Under the pieces are notes generated by a model. It was not told the origin of the DNA and searched no databases. It was given only the letters and a program-made list of their open reading frames with translations. From positions 744,001 through 808,000 of the forward strand of contig NZ_FWFT01000001.1 in assembly GCF_900172275.1 (NCBI RefSeq): a DNA stretch of 64,000 bases, written 5' to 3'. Positions 18,895-27,800 of the stretch are shown here, piece by piece (position 1 is the stretch's first letter; each line of letters begins with the position of its first letter). Made by a program: the position numbers and the translations under genes. The DNA comes from Pseudooctadecabacter jejudonensis. GTDB lineage: Bacteria > Pseudomonadota > Alphaproteobacteria > Rhodobacterales > Rhodobacteraceae.

Positions 18895-19107
18895 ATGGCA
18901 TATGTAACTGACACACGTACCGGTGGTTTTTCCATCTTCGCCCGTATCGCCGAATGGCGCGACACTGCCGCCAAATCCCGTGCGCAGCGCGAAAAGTACC
19001 TTGAGACGAAAAAAGAATTGAACCGTTTGTCCCGTCGTGAGTTGGCAGACATCGGTATCACGGTCGGCGACATTGAGCGCATCGCGCTTGAGGCAGCCAA
19101 AGGCTGA
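18895..19107 (+). CDS. DUF1127 small arginine-rich protein (CcaF1-like)
   Basis: A 70-residue basic protein ending in the DUF1127 motif, LNRLSRRELADIGITVGDIE followed by RIALEAAKG. DUF1127 proteins of this kind bind RNA: in Rhodobacter sphaeroides CcaF1 is encoded directly before the CcsR sRNAs and affects their maturation and RNA turnover. Here the gene is likewise followed within 13 bp by an array of CUCCUCCC hairpins, so I infer the same role. The start ATG at 18895 has AAAGAG about 9 bp upstream. Confidence 0.9.
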   Translation: MAYVTDTRTGGFSIFARIAEWRDTAAKSRAQREKYLETKKELNRLSRRELADIGITVGDIERIALEAAKG

Positions 19108-19119
19108 TCCGACCAGCAA

Positions 19120-19158
19120 GATCGGGGCGTCTCCTCCTCCCTTTGACGTCCCGTGATC
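19120..19158 (+). ncRNA. CcsR-like stress sRNA hairpin 1
   Basis: A hairpin whose loop carries TCCTCCTCCC. The stem pairs GGGGCGTC (19124-19131) with GACGTCCC (19145-19152) including one G-T pair, and an outer GATC/GATC segment extends it to 19120-19158. It starts 13 bp after the DUF1127 stop. The loop sequence is anti-Shine-Dalgarno-like, as in the CcsR/cuckoo RNA family. Confidence 0.85.
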
Positions 19159-19196
19159 GCGCCCCAGCCCTCTCCTCCTCCCTGGGTGACGGGCGC
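19159..19196 (+). ncRNA. CcsR-like stress sRNA hairpin 2
   Basis: The second array element. GCGCCC (19159-19164) pairs with GGGCGC (19191-19196), an internal loop follows, then CCC (19168-19170) pairs with GGG (19184-19186). The apical loop TCTCCTCCTCCCT displays the CUCCUCCC motif. It directly abuts the first hairpin. Confidence 0.85.
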
Positions 19197-19199
19197 ATT

Positions 19200-19251
19200 G
19201 ATCAAGACGCGGCGGTGTCTCTCCTCCTCCCTGACACCGCCGCACTTGATC
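19200..19251 (+). ncRNA. CcsR-like stress sRNA hairpin 3
   Basis: The best formed element. A perfect 11-bp stem GCGGCGGTGTC/GACACCGCCGC (19209-19219 and 19233-19243) is extended by an outer GATCAAG/CTTGATC stem (19200-19206 and 19245-19251). The loop reads TCTCCTCCTCCCT and contains the CUCCUCCC motif. Confidence 0.88.
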
Positions 19252-19265
19252 ACAGAATACCAAGT

Positions 19266-19283
19266 CCCCGACCTCCCACGGGG
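19266..19283 (+). ncRNA. Degenerate CcsR-like hairpin
   Basis: A short CCCCG/CGGGG stem (19266-19270 and 19279-19283) encloses ACCTCCCA, a shortened form of the CUCCUCCC loop. It lies between the third and fourth complete elements and may be a decayed array member or a spacer structure. Confidence 0.5.
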
Positions 19284-19293
19284 CACAACGTTG

Positions 19294-19334
19294 AACGGCG
19301 AAACCCACCTCCTCCCTTGGGTTTCGCCGTTTTT
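19294..19334 (+). ncRNA. CcsR-like sRNA hairpin 4, also the array terminator
   Basis: The stem CGGCGAAACCC (19296-19306) pairs with GGGTTTCGCCG (19319-19329) around a loop containing CCTCCTCCC. It is followed by TTTTT (19330-19334), so this element doubles as an intrinsic terminator that ends the DUF1127-CcsR transcript 39 bp before the MFS gene. Confidence 0.87.
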
Positions 19335-19372
19335 CGTTTGTGGTGCCGCCTCGATCAGGTCAGGCTGATGCC

Positions 19373-20605
19373 ATGGCCCTTTTGCGCACCAACCGATCCT
19401 ACCGTCTGCTTTTTTCCGCTTCAGCCGTGTCCAATCTGGGCGATGGCATTTCGGCGCTGGCCTTTCCGTGGCTTGCGACGCTGATCACCCGTGATCCGGT
19501 TTTGGTGGCCCTTGTGGCGTTTGCCCAACGTCTGCCGTGGCTGTTGTTTTCGATCCCGGTGGGTGTGGTGACGGACCGATATGACCGTCGCACGCTGATT
19601 TGGCGCGCTGATGTGGTGCGCATGGTTTTGAACGTCGGCGTGGTGGGGCTGGTTCTCGGCCTGCCTGATCTGCCGCTGCGGGGCGACCCGATCTGGGCGA
19701 TTGCGGTGTTGTCGTGTTTTGCCTTCGCATTGGGCACCGCTGAGGTCGTGCGCGACAATGCTGCTCAAACTGTTCTGCCCGCCCTTGTGGCCAAGGCGGA
19801 TCTGGAACGGGCCAATGGCCAGATGTGGACGATTGAGGAAATCATGGGATCGTTCATCGGGCCCCCATTGGCCGGCGTGCTGATTGCGATGGCCGTGCCG
19901 GTGCCCTTCGGCGTCGATGCCCTGGCCTTTGGGCTTTCGGCTGTCTGTGTCTGGATGATCGCCTTGCCCACACGCGCCGCCCCACCTCGGCGTAAAATCA
20001 CGCAAGAGCTGCGTGAGGGATGGGCCTGGATGCGCAATCACCCGACCATTTTGCGCATCGCAATCATGTTGGGCCTGATCAACGGGCTGGGTCTGATGGT
20101 GATGACGATCCTTGTGCTCTTCTCCCAGGATGTGCTGGGCCTGGATGCGGTTGGACATGGTTTTTTGTTAACATGCGGGGCTGTGGGCGCCGTCATCGGG
20201 GGGATGATCGGCCCCGCTTGGGTGGCGCGCTTTGGCGGGCAGGTCAGTATCCCGGCGGCCCTGGTTTTGATCACCGCATCTTACGTGGGGATGGCGCTGA
20301 CATCACAGGCGTGGGTGACGGCGGTCAGCCTTGCGTTGGGCACGATGGGCGGCGTGCTGTGGAATGTCGTAACCGTCTCCTACCGTCAACGGCGCATCCC
20401 GGACGCCCTATTGGGCCGCGTGAATGCGATCTACCGTTTCTTTGGCTGGGGGGCGATGCCCATCGGGGCGCTGCTGGGCGGGTGGATCGCTGCAGCGGCG
20501 GAGCCTGATCTGGGCCGTGAGGCCGCCCTACGCCTGCCCATCATCCTCTGCGCCATCGGTCACGGCCTGCTGCTGATCTACGCCCGCGCGCGATTGCGCC
20601 TTTAG
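19373..20605 (+). CDS. MFS transporter (EntS-like exporter)
   Basis: A 410-residue major facilitator with about 12 hydrophobic segments. The N-terminal half holds the loop motif VGVVTDRYDRRTLI (the MFS motif A between helices 2 and 3). The pattern RSYRLLFSASAVSNLGDGI at the start and DNAAQTVLPALVAKADLERANG fit the TMS6/EntS subgroup of drug or siderophore exporters. The start is ATG at 19373, after the CcsR array terminator. The substrate is unknown, and no siderophore genes are nearby. Confidence 0.87.
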   Translation: MALLRTNRSYRLLFSASAVSNLGDGISALAFPWLATLITRDPVLVALVAFAQRLPWLLFSIPVGVVTDRYDRRTLIWRADVVRMVLNVGVVGLVLGLPDLPLRGDPIWAIAVLSCFAFALGTAEVVRDNAAQTVLPALVAKADLERANGQMWTIEEIMGSFIGPPLAGVLIAMAVPVPFGVDALAFGLSAVCVWMIALPTRAAPPRRKITQELREGWAWMRNHPTILRIAIMLGLINGLGLMVMTILVLFSQDVLGLDAVGHGFLLTCGAVGAVIGGMIGPAWVARFGGQVSIPAALVLITASYVGMALTSQAWVTAVSLALGTMGGVLWNVVTVSYRQRRIPDALLGRVNAIYRFFGWGAMPIGALLGGWIAAAAEPDLGREAALRLPIILCAIGHGLLLIYARARLRL

Positions 20606-20631
20606 GCGCGTGTAATCGGTCGCGCCTAAAG
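20600..20631 (+). terminator. Hairpin spanning the MFS stop codon
   Basis: CTTTAGGCGCG (20600-20610) and CGCGCCTAAAG (20621-20631) form a perfect 11-bp stem with a 10-nt loop that includes the TAG stop. There is no following T run, so it may stabilise the 3' end or work with Rho rather than act as a classic terminator. Confidence 0.5.
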
Positions 20632-20745
20632 CACGTGCAGTCTGCGCGCGCTTATATCGTCAATCTCTGTCATGGGTTGCGCGCTTATTTTGTACGTCGC
20701 GATGTTCACAATTTCATTGTCACCTCATTGCTGTATCTTTGCGGC

Positions 20746-21354
20746 ATGTCCTACGAAATCTTCATCGCTTTATCCGCATTCGCCTTTGTCAGCTCCATCA
20801 CGCCAGGACCGAACAACACGATGTTGATGGCCTCCGGCGCCAACTTTGGCGTGTGGCGGACGTTGCCGCATATGCTGGGGGTCGGGATCGGCTTTTCGGT
20901 TATGATTATTATGGTCGGCATGGGCCTGATGCAGGTGTTTGAGGCCTACCCCGTGACAGATCGCATCCTCAAAATCGTCTCAGTGGTCTATCTTTTGTGG
21001 CTGGCCTTTAAAATTGCGACCGCAGCCCCCAGATTGCCCGATGCCCCCGAAACCGGCGGCACACCCTTGTCTTTCTTTCAGGCGGGCGCGTTTCAATGGG
21101 TCAATCCAAAGGCTTGGACAATGGCCGTCTACGCCATCACGAACTATGCGACAGTTGACGGGGCCCGATCATTTGTCGCCGTGGGCATGGTGGCCCTGGC
21201 GTTTGGCATCGTAAACATCCCCTGCGTCGCGTCCTGGACCATTCTGGGCCAGCAAATGCGCCGGTTCCTTACGTCGCCCGGACGGCTGCGGACATTCAAC
21301 TGGGTCATGGCCCTTTTGCTGGTTGCGACCCTCTACCCGATCTTATGGCCGTAA
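20746..21354 (+). CDS. LysE/RhtB family amino-acid exporter
   Basis: A 202-residue inner-membrane protein with five to six hydrophobic helices, exporting amino acids or related metabolites. The family signature SSITPGPNNTMLMASGANFG lies at residues about 15-35, and FQWVNPKAW in the middle matches the conserved WxNPK motif. I start it at ATG 20746 because the family begins just before the first helix; the upstream frame extension has no homology pattern. No good Shine-Dalgarno is visible. Confidence 0.9.
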   Translation: MSYEIFIALSAFAFVSSITPGPNNTMLMASGANFGVWRTLPHMLGVGIGFSVMIIMVGMGLMQVFEAYPVTDRILKIVSVVYLLWLAFKIATAAPRLPDAPETGGTPLSFFQAGAFQWVNPKAWTMAVYAITNYATVDGARSFVAVGMVALAFGIVNIPCVASWTILGQQMRRFLTSPGRLRTFNWVMALLLVATLYPILWP

Positions 21355-21366
21355 CGGTCGCCCACA

Positions 21367-21392
21367 GATCTAAAATTCCGGAATTTTAGATC
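21367..21392. repeat. 26-bp perfect palindrome with AAAATTCCGGAATTTT core
   Basis: A perfect palindrome centred on CCGG, GATCT-(core)-AGATC, lies between the convergent LysE and uvrD genes. The same 16-bp core AAAATTCCGGAATTTT recurs at 24768-24783 and 28337-28352. There is no spacer, so it is more suited to binding a dimeric protein than to RNA hairpin formation, though a short-loop hairpin is possible. Confidence 0.8.
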
Positions 21393-21422
21393 CCCACCAA
21401 ATCTCGCGAATTGCGATCAGGC

Positions 21423-23804
21423 CTAGAACGGCACATCATCCGCTTGGGCGGACCCCACGACAAACTTGGCAACGACCTTCTTTTCGCCCGCTTTGTCGAA
21501 CTCGATCACCAGCTTATCGCCTTCAATCTCCATGACCTCGCCATAGCCAAACTTCTGGTGAAACACGCGGTCGCCCACGGTGTGCGATGACGACGCCGTC
21601 ATATCGATCACCATGTTGCGGCTTTCTTGCGGTTGCGCCACGGGGCGCTGTTGGCTGCGTGATTGCAACCGCCGCCATCCGGGCGAATTGTAGACATCCG
21701 CGCTCGCCGCCTTGTCATGCAGATGGGATCCCATGCCAACGGACGCCGGGTTCGCCGCCGCCGACATGCCACCGCCATAAAGACCACTCGCGGTCAGCAC
21801 CTCTACATGGTCCTCGGGCAACTCATCAATGAACCGGCTCGCCATCTGGCTTTGCCATTGCCCATAAACCAACCGGTTCGCCGCAAAACTGATGCAACAA
21901 TGCTGTTCGGCCCGCGTGATGCCCACATAGGCCAGCCGGCGCTCTTCTTCGAGGCCCTTAAGCCCGCTTTCATCCATGGACCGCTGCGACGGAAACAACC
22001 CATCCTCCCATCCTGGCAAGAATACGGCGGGAAATTCCAAACCCTTAGCCGCATGCAGGGTCATGATGGTGACCTTGTCATCCTGTTCATCCTGCGCGTT
22101 GTCCATGATCAGACTGACGTGTTCGAGGAACCCTTGAAGGTTCTCGAAGTTCTCCAACGCCTTGACCAGTTCCTTGAGGTTTTCCAACCGCCCCGGCGCC
22201 TCAGGCGTTTTGTCGTTCTGCCAAAAGGTGGTGTAGCCGCTTTCATCAAGGATCATCTCGGCCACTTCGACATGGGTGTCCGCCTCTGCCCGCAGTTGCG
22301 CAAACCACCGGTCCAGCCCCTGCACCAACTCGCGCAGCGCCGCGCCCCCTTTGCCCTTGATCAGCCCGCCTTCGACACACAGCCGCGCCCCCTCAACAAG
22401 GTTGACGCCATTGGTGCGTGCCGTCGTCTGGATGGTCTGCACCGCCTTGTCGCCAAGGCCCCGCTTGGGCGTGTTGACGATCCTTTCAAAGGCCAAATCG
22501 TCGTCCTGGCTCACCGCAAGGCGGAAATAGGCCATGGCATCGCGGATCTCCATCCGCTCATAAAACCGCGGACCGCCGATCACGCGATACGGCAGCCCGA
22601 TCGTCAAAAACCGGTCTTCAAAGGCGCGCATCTGATGGGACGCCCGCACAAGAATTGCCATGTCGTTCAACGCCATGGGGTCAATGCCGCGCGTGCCCCG
22701 CTGCATCGCCTCGATCTCTTCGCCGATCCACCGGGCCTCGGTCTCGCCGTCCCAATGGCCGATCAGGCGAACCTGTTCCCCGTCGTCCCCATCCGTGAAC
22801 AACGTCTTGCCCAAACGGCCCTTGTTGGCCGCAATAACGCCCGCCGCGGCCCCCAGAATGTGCCCGGTTGAACGATAATTCTGTTCCAGCCGGACCACAG
22901 TCGCGCCCGGAAAGTCCTTTTCAAACCGCAGGATGTTGCCCACTTCGGCCCCACGCCATCCATAAATCGACTGATCATCATCCCCCACGCAACAAATGTT
23001 CTTGTGCCCCTGCGCCAACAGCCGCAGCCACATATACTGGGCGACGTTCGTGTCCTGATATTCGTCAACAAGGATGTATTTGAACCGCTCTTGATACTCC
23101 TTCAGCACGCCATCATGGGTCTGGAAAATCGTCACCATGTGCAGCAACAAATCGCCAAAATCACAGGCGTTAAGATCTTTCAGCCGTTGTTGATAGGCCG
23201 CATAAAGCTCAATCCCCTTCCCATCAAACGCGCTGCTTTCAGCCACAGGCACCTGAGACGGCACCCAGGCCTTGTTCTTCCAGCCATCAATAATTCCGGA
23301 CAGCATCCGCGCAGGCCACCGTTTGTCGTCAATCTCAGCCGCAGCAACCTGCTGTTTCAGCAACCGCAGTTGATCGTCCGTATCCAGAATTGTGAAATTC
23401 GTTTTCAGACCGACCAGTTCCGCATGCCGCCTGAGCAGTTTCACACAAATCGCATGAAACGTCCCCAACCATGGCATACCCTCAATATGGCCCGTCAATG
23501 CGCCCACCCGCGTCTTCATTTCGCGGGCCGCCTTGTTGGTAAAGGTGACGGCCAAAATCTCGTTCGGTTGCGCTGACCGCGTGGCCAGCAAATGGGCGAT
23601 GCGCGCGGTCAGCGCCTTGGTCTTGCCCGTGCCCGCCCCCGCCAGCATCAAAACCGGCCCGTTCAAGGCCTCAACAGCCTCCCGTTGGGCGGGGTTCAGC
23701 CCTTCCAGATAGGGCTGCGCAAACCCGCCCATGGCCCGTTGTGATAACGGCACACGGGGTGCGGCGGCGGCCTCAAAGGCATCATCGTCTGAAAAACTGC
23801 TCAT
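21423..23804 (-). CDS. uvrD: ATP-dependent DNA helicase UvrD/PcrA
   Basis: A 793-residue superfamily 1A 3'-5' helicase acting in nucleotide excision repair, mismatch repair and replication. Motifs in order are Q-motif LNPAQREAV, Walker A AGAGTGKTKALTARI (I), AVTFTNKAAREM (Ia), LVDEYQDTN (II), GDDDQSIYGWRGA (III), VRLEQNYRST (IV), MTLHAAKGLEFPAVFLPG (V), and EERRLAYVGITRA (VI). The C-terminus (VFHQKFGYGEVMEIEG) is the Tudor-like domain that contacts RNA polymerase in PcrA. It is a single monocistronic gene converging with lysE. Confidence 0.97.
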   Translation of the reverse strand: MSSFSDDDAFEAAAAPRVPLSQRAMGGFAQPYLEGLNPAQREAVEALNGPVLMLAGAGTGKTKALTARIAHLLATRSAQPNEILAVTFTNKAAREMKTRVGALTGHIEGMPWLGTFHAICVKLLRRHAELVGLKTNFTILDTDDQLRLLKQQVAAAEIDDKRWPARMLSGIIDGWKNKAWVPSQVPVAESSAFDGKGIELYAAYQQRLKDLNACDFGDLLLHMVTIFQTHDGVLKEYQERFKYILVDEYQDTNVAQYMWLRLLAQGHKNICCVGDDDQSIYGWRGAEVGNILRFEKDFPGATVVRLEQNYRSTGHILGAAAGVIAANKGRLGKTLFTDGDDGEQVRLIGHWDGETEARWIGEEIEAMQRGTRGIDPMALNDMAILVRASHQMRAFEDRFLTIGLPYRVIGGPRFYERMEIRDAMAYFRLAVSQDDDLAFERIVNTPKRGLGDKAVQTIQTTARTNGVNLVEGARLCVEGGLIKGKGGAALRELVQGLDRWFAQLRAEADTHVEVAEMILDESGYTTFWQNDKTPEAPGRLENLKELVKALENFENLQGFLEHVSLIMDNAQDEQDDKVTIMTLHAAKGLEFPAVFLPGWEDGLFPSQRSMDESGLKGLEEERRLAYVGITRAEQHCCISFAANRLVYGQWQSQMASRFIDELPEDHVEVLTASGLYGGGMSAAANPASVGMGSHLHDKAASADVYNSPGWRRLQSRSQQRPVAQPQESRNMVIDMTASSSHTVGDRVFHQKFGYGEVMEIEGDKLVIEFDKAGEKKVVAKFVVGSAQADDVPF

Positions 23805-23864
23805 GGGACATATCTAGCGCGCCCCGCCCGCCATGAAAACCCCATGTTCACAGTTCGTTCGCCC

Positions 23865-23930
23865 CTTCTTTGGGTCAAAAATACCTCAGGGGGGGGACGC
23901 GGTACGCGTCGGGGGGACAGCGTCCCCCCT
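23865..23930 (-). repeat. 3' repeat element with two alternative GC hairpins and the 21-bp motif
   Basis: Downstream of the SDR gene, GGGGGGACGC (23891-23900) can pair with GCGTCCCCCC (23920-23929). Alternatively GGGGGGAC (23911-23918) can pair with GTCCCCCC (23922-23929). After this, in the direction of the SDR gene, comes GAGG-TATTTTTGACCCAAAG (23865-23887), the same 21-bp motif as at 1703 and 52021. The T run in the motif supports a terminator role. Confidence 0.7.
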
Positions 23931-23943
23931 CTGCCATCGCCGC

Positions 23944-24693
23944 CTAGCGCAATGTCATGCCGCCATCGACCATATATTCGCTTCCCGTGACGAAACTCGC
24001 CTCGCTGGACAGAAGAAAACATGCAACGGCGGCCACTTCCTCAGATGTGCCAAAGCGGCCAAGGGGCACGCGGTTGCCCACACCCTCGCGCAACGTGTCC
24101 GCCTCTTCTCCCTCTTCGCCCAGCGCATCAAAGAAATTGGTCTCAATCGGACCCGGCGCGATGGAATTCACGCGAATGTTGCGGCCCGCCATATCGCGCG
24201 CCCAGGACCGCGCCATCGCCGCACAACTGGCCTTGGTTGCGGCATAAATTGCCCCGTTCGGCCCGCCCATATAGGGGGCGACAGAGGCTGTCAGCAGCAC
24301 CGCCGCGCTGTCATTCAACAGCGGCTTCAACTGCGCCATTTGCAAGGCAGGGCCGCGCACATTGACGTTCATCATTCCGTCAAACCCCTCTTGGGTCAGA
24401 TCTTCGGTGGCAAAATTCTCACCGTAGCCTGCGTTCAGGAACGCGCCATCAATGCCGCCCATCTGGTCCTTGATCTTCTGTGCAAGCTCTTTGGCGGCCT
24501 GCGGGTCTGATGCATCATTGCGCAGCACCAAAGATCCAGACGGCAAGGTGCGTCCCGCCTCATCCAGATGATCTTGCGTGGTTCCTGTGACAGCGACCTC
24601 CCCGCCTTCATCAACGATCCGCTTGGCCGTGGCAAAACCAATGCCCGACGTGCCGCCTGTGATCAAAATACGTTTGCCTTCAAAACGGGACAT
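23944..24693 (-). CDS. SDR family NAD(P)-dependent oxidoreductase
   Basis: A 249-residue classical short-chain dehydrogenase. It shows the Rossmann motif ITGGTSGIGFATA (TGxxxGIG), the NAG-like NAGYGEN, the catalytic Ser region LLTASVAPYMG, the active-site Y-x-x-x-K in IYAATKASCAAMA, and the C-terminal GSEYMVDGGMTL. The ATG at 24693 has AAGGAG 7 bp upstream and is preferred to a longer frame. The substrate is unknown; the gene stands alone. Confidence 0.93.
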   Translation of the reverse strand: MSRFEGKRILITGGTSGIGFATAKRIVDEGGEVAVTGTTQDHLDEAGRTLPSGSLVLRNDASDPQAAKELAQKIKDQMGGIDGAFLNAGYGENFATEDLTQEGFDGMMNVNVRGPALQMAQLKPLLNDSAAVLLTASVAPYMGGPNGAIYAATKASCAAMARSWARDMAGRNIRVNSIAPGPIETNFFDALGEEGEEADTLREGVGNRVPLGRFGTSEEVAAVACFLLSSEASFVTGSEYMVDGGMTLR

Positions 24694-24764
24694 AAGATGC
24701 TCCTTGGTGTGTGTTGCGTTGCCGGACCAACACCACCAAAGCCCCTCCCGTTCCGTCCGCGCCC

Positions 24765-24786
24765 GCCAAAATTCCGGAATTTTGGC
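24765..24786. repeat. 22-bp perfect palindrome, GCC-AAAATTCCGGAATTTT-GGC
   Basis: Second copy of the AAAATTCCGGAATTTT family, between the divergent SDR and pyruvate carboxylase genes, 105 bp before the pyc start. Flanking bases differ from the other copies but stay self-complementary, suggesting selection on symmetry. Confidence 0.8.
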
Positions 24787-24834
24787 CCGCCCCCGCACAT
24801 GGGGACAACAGGCCTACCCAGTACTAGCAGTTTA

Positions 24835-24869
24835 CAGTTGCGACATTTTCGACATAAATGCCGCAACTG
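24835..24869 (+). promoter_or_regulatory. Interrupted inverted repeat in the pyc leader
   Basis: CAGTTGCG-A-CATTT (24835-24848) and AAATG-C-CGCAACTG (24856-24869) pair with one mismatch around a 7-nt centre. It ends 21 bp before the pyc start codon, so it could be an operator or an mRNA structure near the ribosome-binding region. No named regulator can be assigned. Confidence 0.5.
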
Positions 24870-24890
24870 CACAATCAGGGGGGCCGCATC

Positions 24891-27800
24891 ATGGCTGACT
24901 TCACCAAAATCCTCATCGCAAATCGTGGCGAAATCGCCATCCGCATCATGCGGGCCGCCAACGAGATGGGGAAAAAGACAGTCGCCGTGTTCGCAGAGGA
25001 AGACAAACTCGGCCTGCACCGTTTCAAAGCGGATGAGGCCTACCGCATCGGCGAAGGCCTCGGCCCCGTCGCCGCCTACCTCAGCATTGATGAAATGATC
25101 CGCGTCGCCAAGGACTGCGGCGCTGACGCCATTCACCCAGGGTACGGGCTGCTGTCTGAAAACCCGGATTTCGTCGACGCCTGCGCGGCAAACGGCATCA
25201 AATTCATTGGGCCCAAGGCCGAAACCATGCGCGCCTTGGGCGACAAGGCCAGCGCGCGCAAGGTCGCCATCGCAGCCGGCGTGCCCGTCATTCCCGCCAC
25301 CGAAGTGCTGGGCGATGACATGGCCGCCATCAAGAAAGAGGCCGCAGAGATCGGCTATCCCCTGATGCTCAAGGCGTCGTGGGGCGGTGGTGGTCGCGGC
25401 ATGCGCCCCATCATGTCCGAGGACGAGCTTGAGGAAAAAGTCCTCGAAGGCCGCCGTGAGGCCGAGGCCGCCTTTGGCAACGGCGAAGGCTATCTGGAAA
25501 AGATGATCATGCGCGCCCGCCACGTTGAGGTGCAGATCTTGGGCGACAGCGACGGCCGCATCTATCATCTGTGGGAACGCGATTGCTCAGTCCAGCGCCG
25601 CAACCAAAAGGTCATCGAACGCGCCCCTGCGCCCTACCTCAGCGGCACCCAGCGCGAACAGCTTTGCAACTTGGGCAAAAAGATCTGCGAACACGTGAAT
25701 TACGAATGCGCAGGCACCGTCGAATTCCTGATGGATATGGACAGCGGCGAATTCTACTTCATCGAAGTGAACCCGCGCGTGCAGGTCGAACACACTGTGA
25801 CGGAAGAAGTCACCGGCATTGACATCGTGCAGGCCCAGATCAAGATTGCTGAGGGCAAATCCCTGATGGAGGCCACGGGCTGCGCATCACAATATGACGT
25901 CAAACTCGACGGCCACGCCTTGCAAACCCGCGTGACCACCGAAGACCCCTCCAACAACTTCATCCCTGACTACGGCCGCATCCAGACCTACCGCAGCGCC
26001 ACCGGCATGGGCATCCGTCTGGACGGCGGCACCGCCTATTCGGGTGCTGTCATCACCCGCTATTACGACAGCCTTCTCAGCAAGGTGACCGCTTGGGCCC
26101 CCACGCCTGAAGCCGCGATTGCGCGAATGGACCGCGCCTTGCGCGAATTCCGTATTCGCGGTGTCAGCACCAACATCGCCTTTGTGGAAAACCTGCTGAA
26201 ACACCCGACGTTTCTGAACTATGAATACCACACCAAGTTCATCGATGAGACGCCGGAGCTGTTTGATTTCAAAAAGCGCCGCGACCGTGCCACGAAAATC
26301 CTGACCTATATTGCGGACATCACCGTCAACGGGCACCCCGAAACCCAAGGCCGCGCAAAACCGGGGGCCGAGGCCATCGCCCCGCGTGCCCCCGCCCCGC
26401 GCGTGGAAGACCCAAAACCCGGCACCCGTCAGATCCTCGATCAATTCGGGCCGGAGGCCGTGGCAGACTGGATGCGCGACCAGACACAACTTCTGATCAC
26501 TGACACGACCATGCGCGATGGGCACCAATCCTTGTTGGCCACCCGCATGCGCTCCATCGATATGATCCGCGTGGCGCCGACCTATGCGGCCAATATGGAC
26601 AAACTGTTCTCCGTGGAATGTTGGGGCGGTGCGACGTTCGATGTGGCCTACCGGTTCTTGCAGGAATGCCCCTGGCAGCGCCTGCGCGATATCCGCGCGA
26701 AGATGCCGAACATCATGACGCAAATGCTGCTGCGCGCGTCCAACGGCGTGGGCTATACAAACTATCCCGACAATGTGGTGCAGGAATTTGTCCGTCAGGC
26801 CGCTGTGTCCGGCGTTGACGTCTTCCGCGTGTTTGACAGCCTCAACTGGGTGGAAAACATGCGCGTCGCCATGGATGCCGTGATCAAGGCCGAAAAGGTC
26901 TGCGAAGGTACGATCTGTTACACGGGCGACATCAACGACCCGGACCGATCCAAGTACAACGTCAAATACTACGTCGGCATGGCAAAAGAGCTTGAGGCCG
27001 CAGGCGCCCACGTTCTGGGCCTCAAAGACATGGCCGGCCTGCTAAAACCCGCCGCGGCCACGCAATTGGTCAAAGCGTTGAAAGAAGAAGTCGGCCTGCC
27101 CATCCACTTCCACACCCACGACACCTCAGGGGCTGCAATCGCCACTGTGCTGGCGGCGTCCAACGCCGGTGTCGATGTAGTCGATGCGGCCATGGATGCG
27201 CTCAGCGGCAACACCTCCCAGCCGACGTTGGGGTCAATTGTTGAGGCCCTCAAACACACCGACCGCGATACGGGCCTTGATGTGGGCGCGATCCGCGAAA
27301 TCTCCAACTACTGGGAAACGGTACGGGCGCACTACGCAGCGTTTGAAAGCGGCCTGCAGGCGCCTGCGTCCGAGGTGTATTTGCACGAGATGCCAGGCGG
27401 CCAGTTCACCAACCTCAAGGCGCAAGCGCGGTCCCTGGGTCTGGAAGAACGCTGGCACGAGGTCGCCCAGACCTATGCCGACGTGAACCAGATGTTTGGC
27501 GATATCGTAAAGGTCACGCCGTCCTCCAAGGTGGTGGGTGACATGGCGCTGATGATGGTCAGCCAGAACCTGACACGGGCGGACGTGGAAGACCCCAAGA
27601 CCGACGTCAGCTTCCCTGATTCAGTGGTCGACATGATGCGCGGCAATCTGGGCCAGCCTCCCGGTGGCTTCCCCAAAGGCATCGTCAAGAAGGTGCTGAA
27701 AGGCGAAAAGCCCAACACCGACCGCCCCGGCGCGTCCCTGCCGCCGGTTGATCTGGATGAGGTCCGCGCAGACCTCACCGCAAAGCTGGACGGCGTGGAC

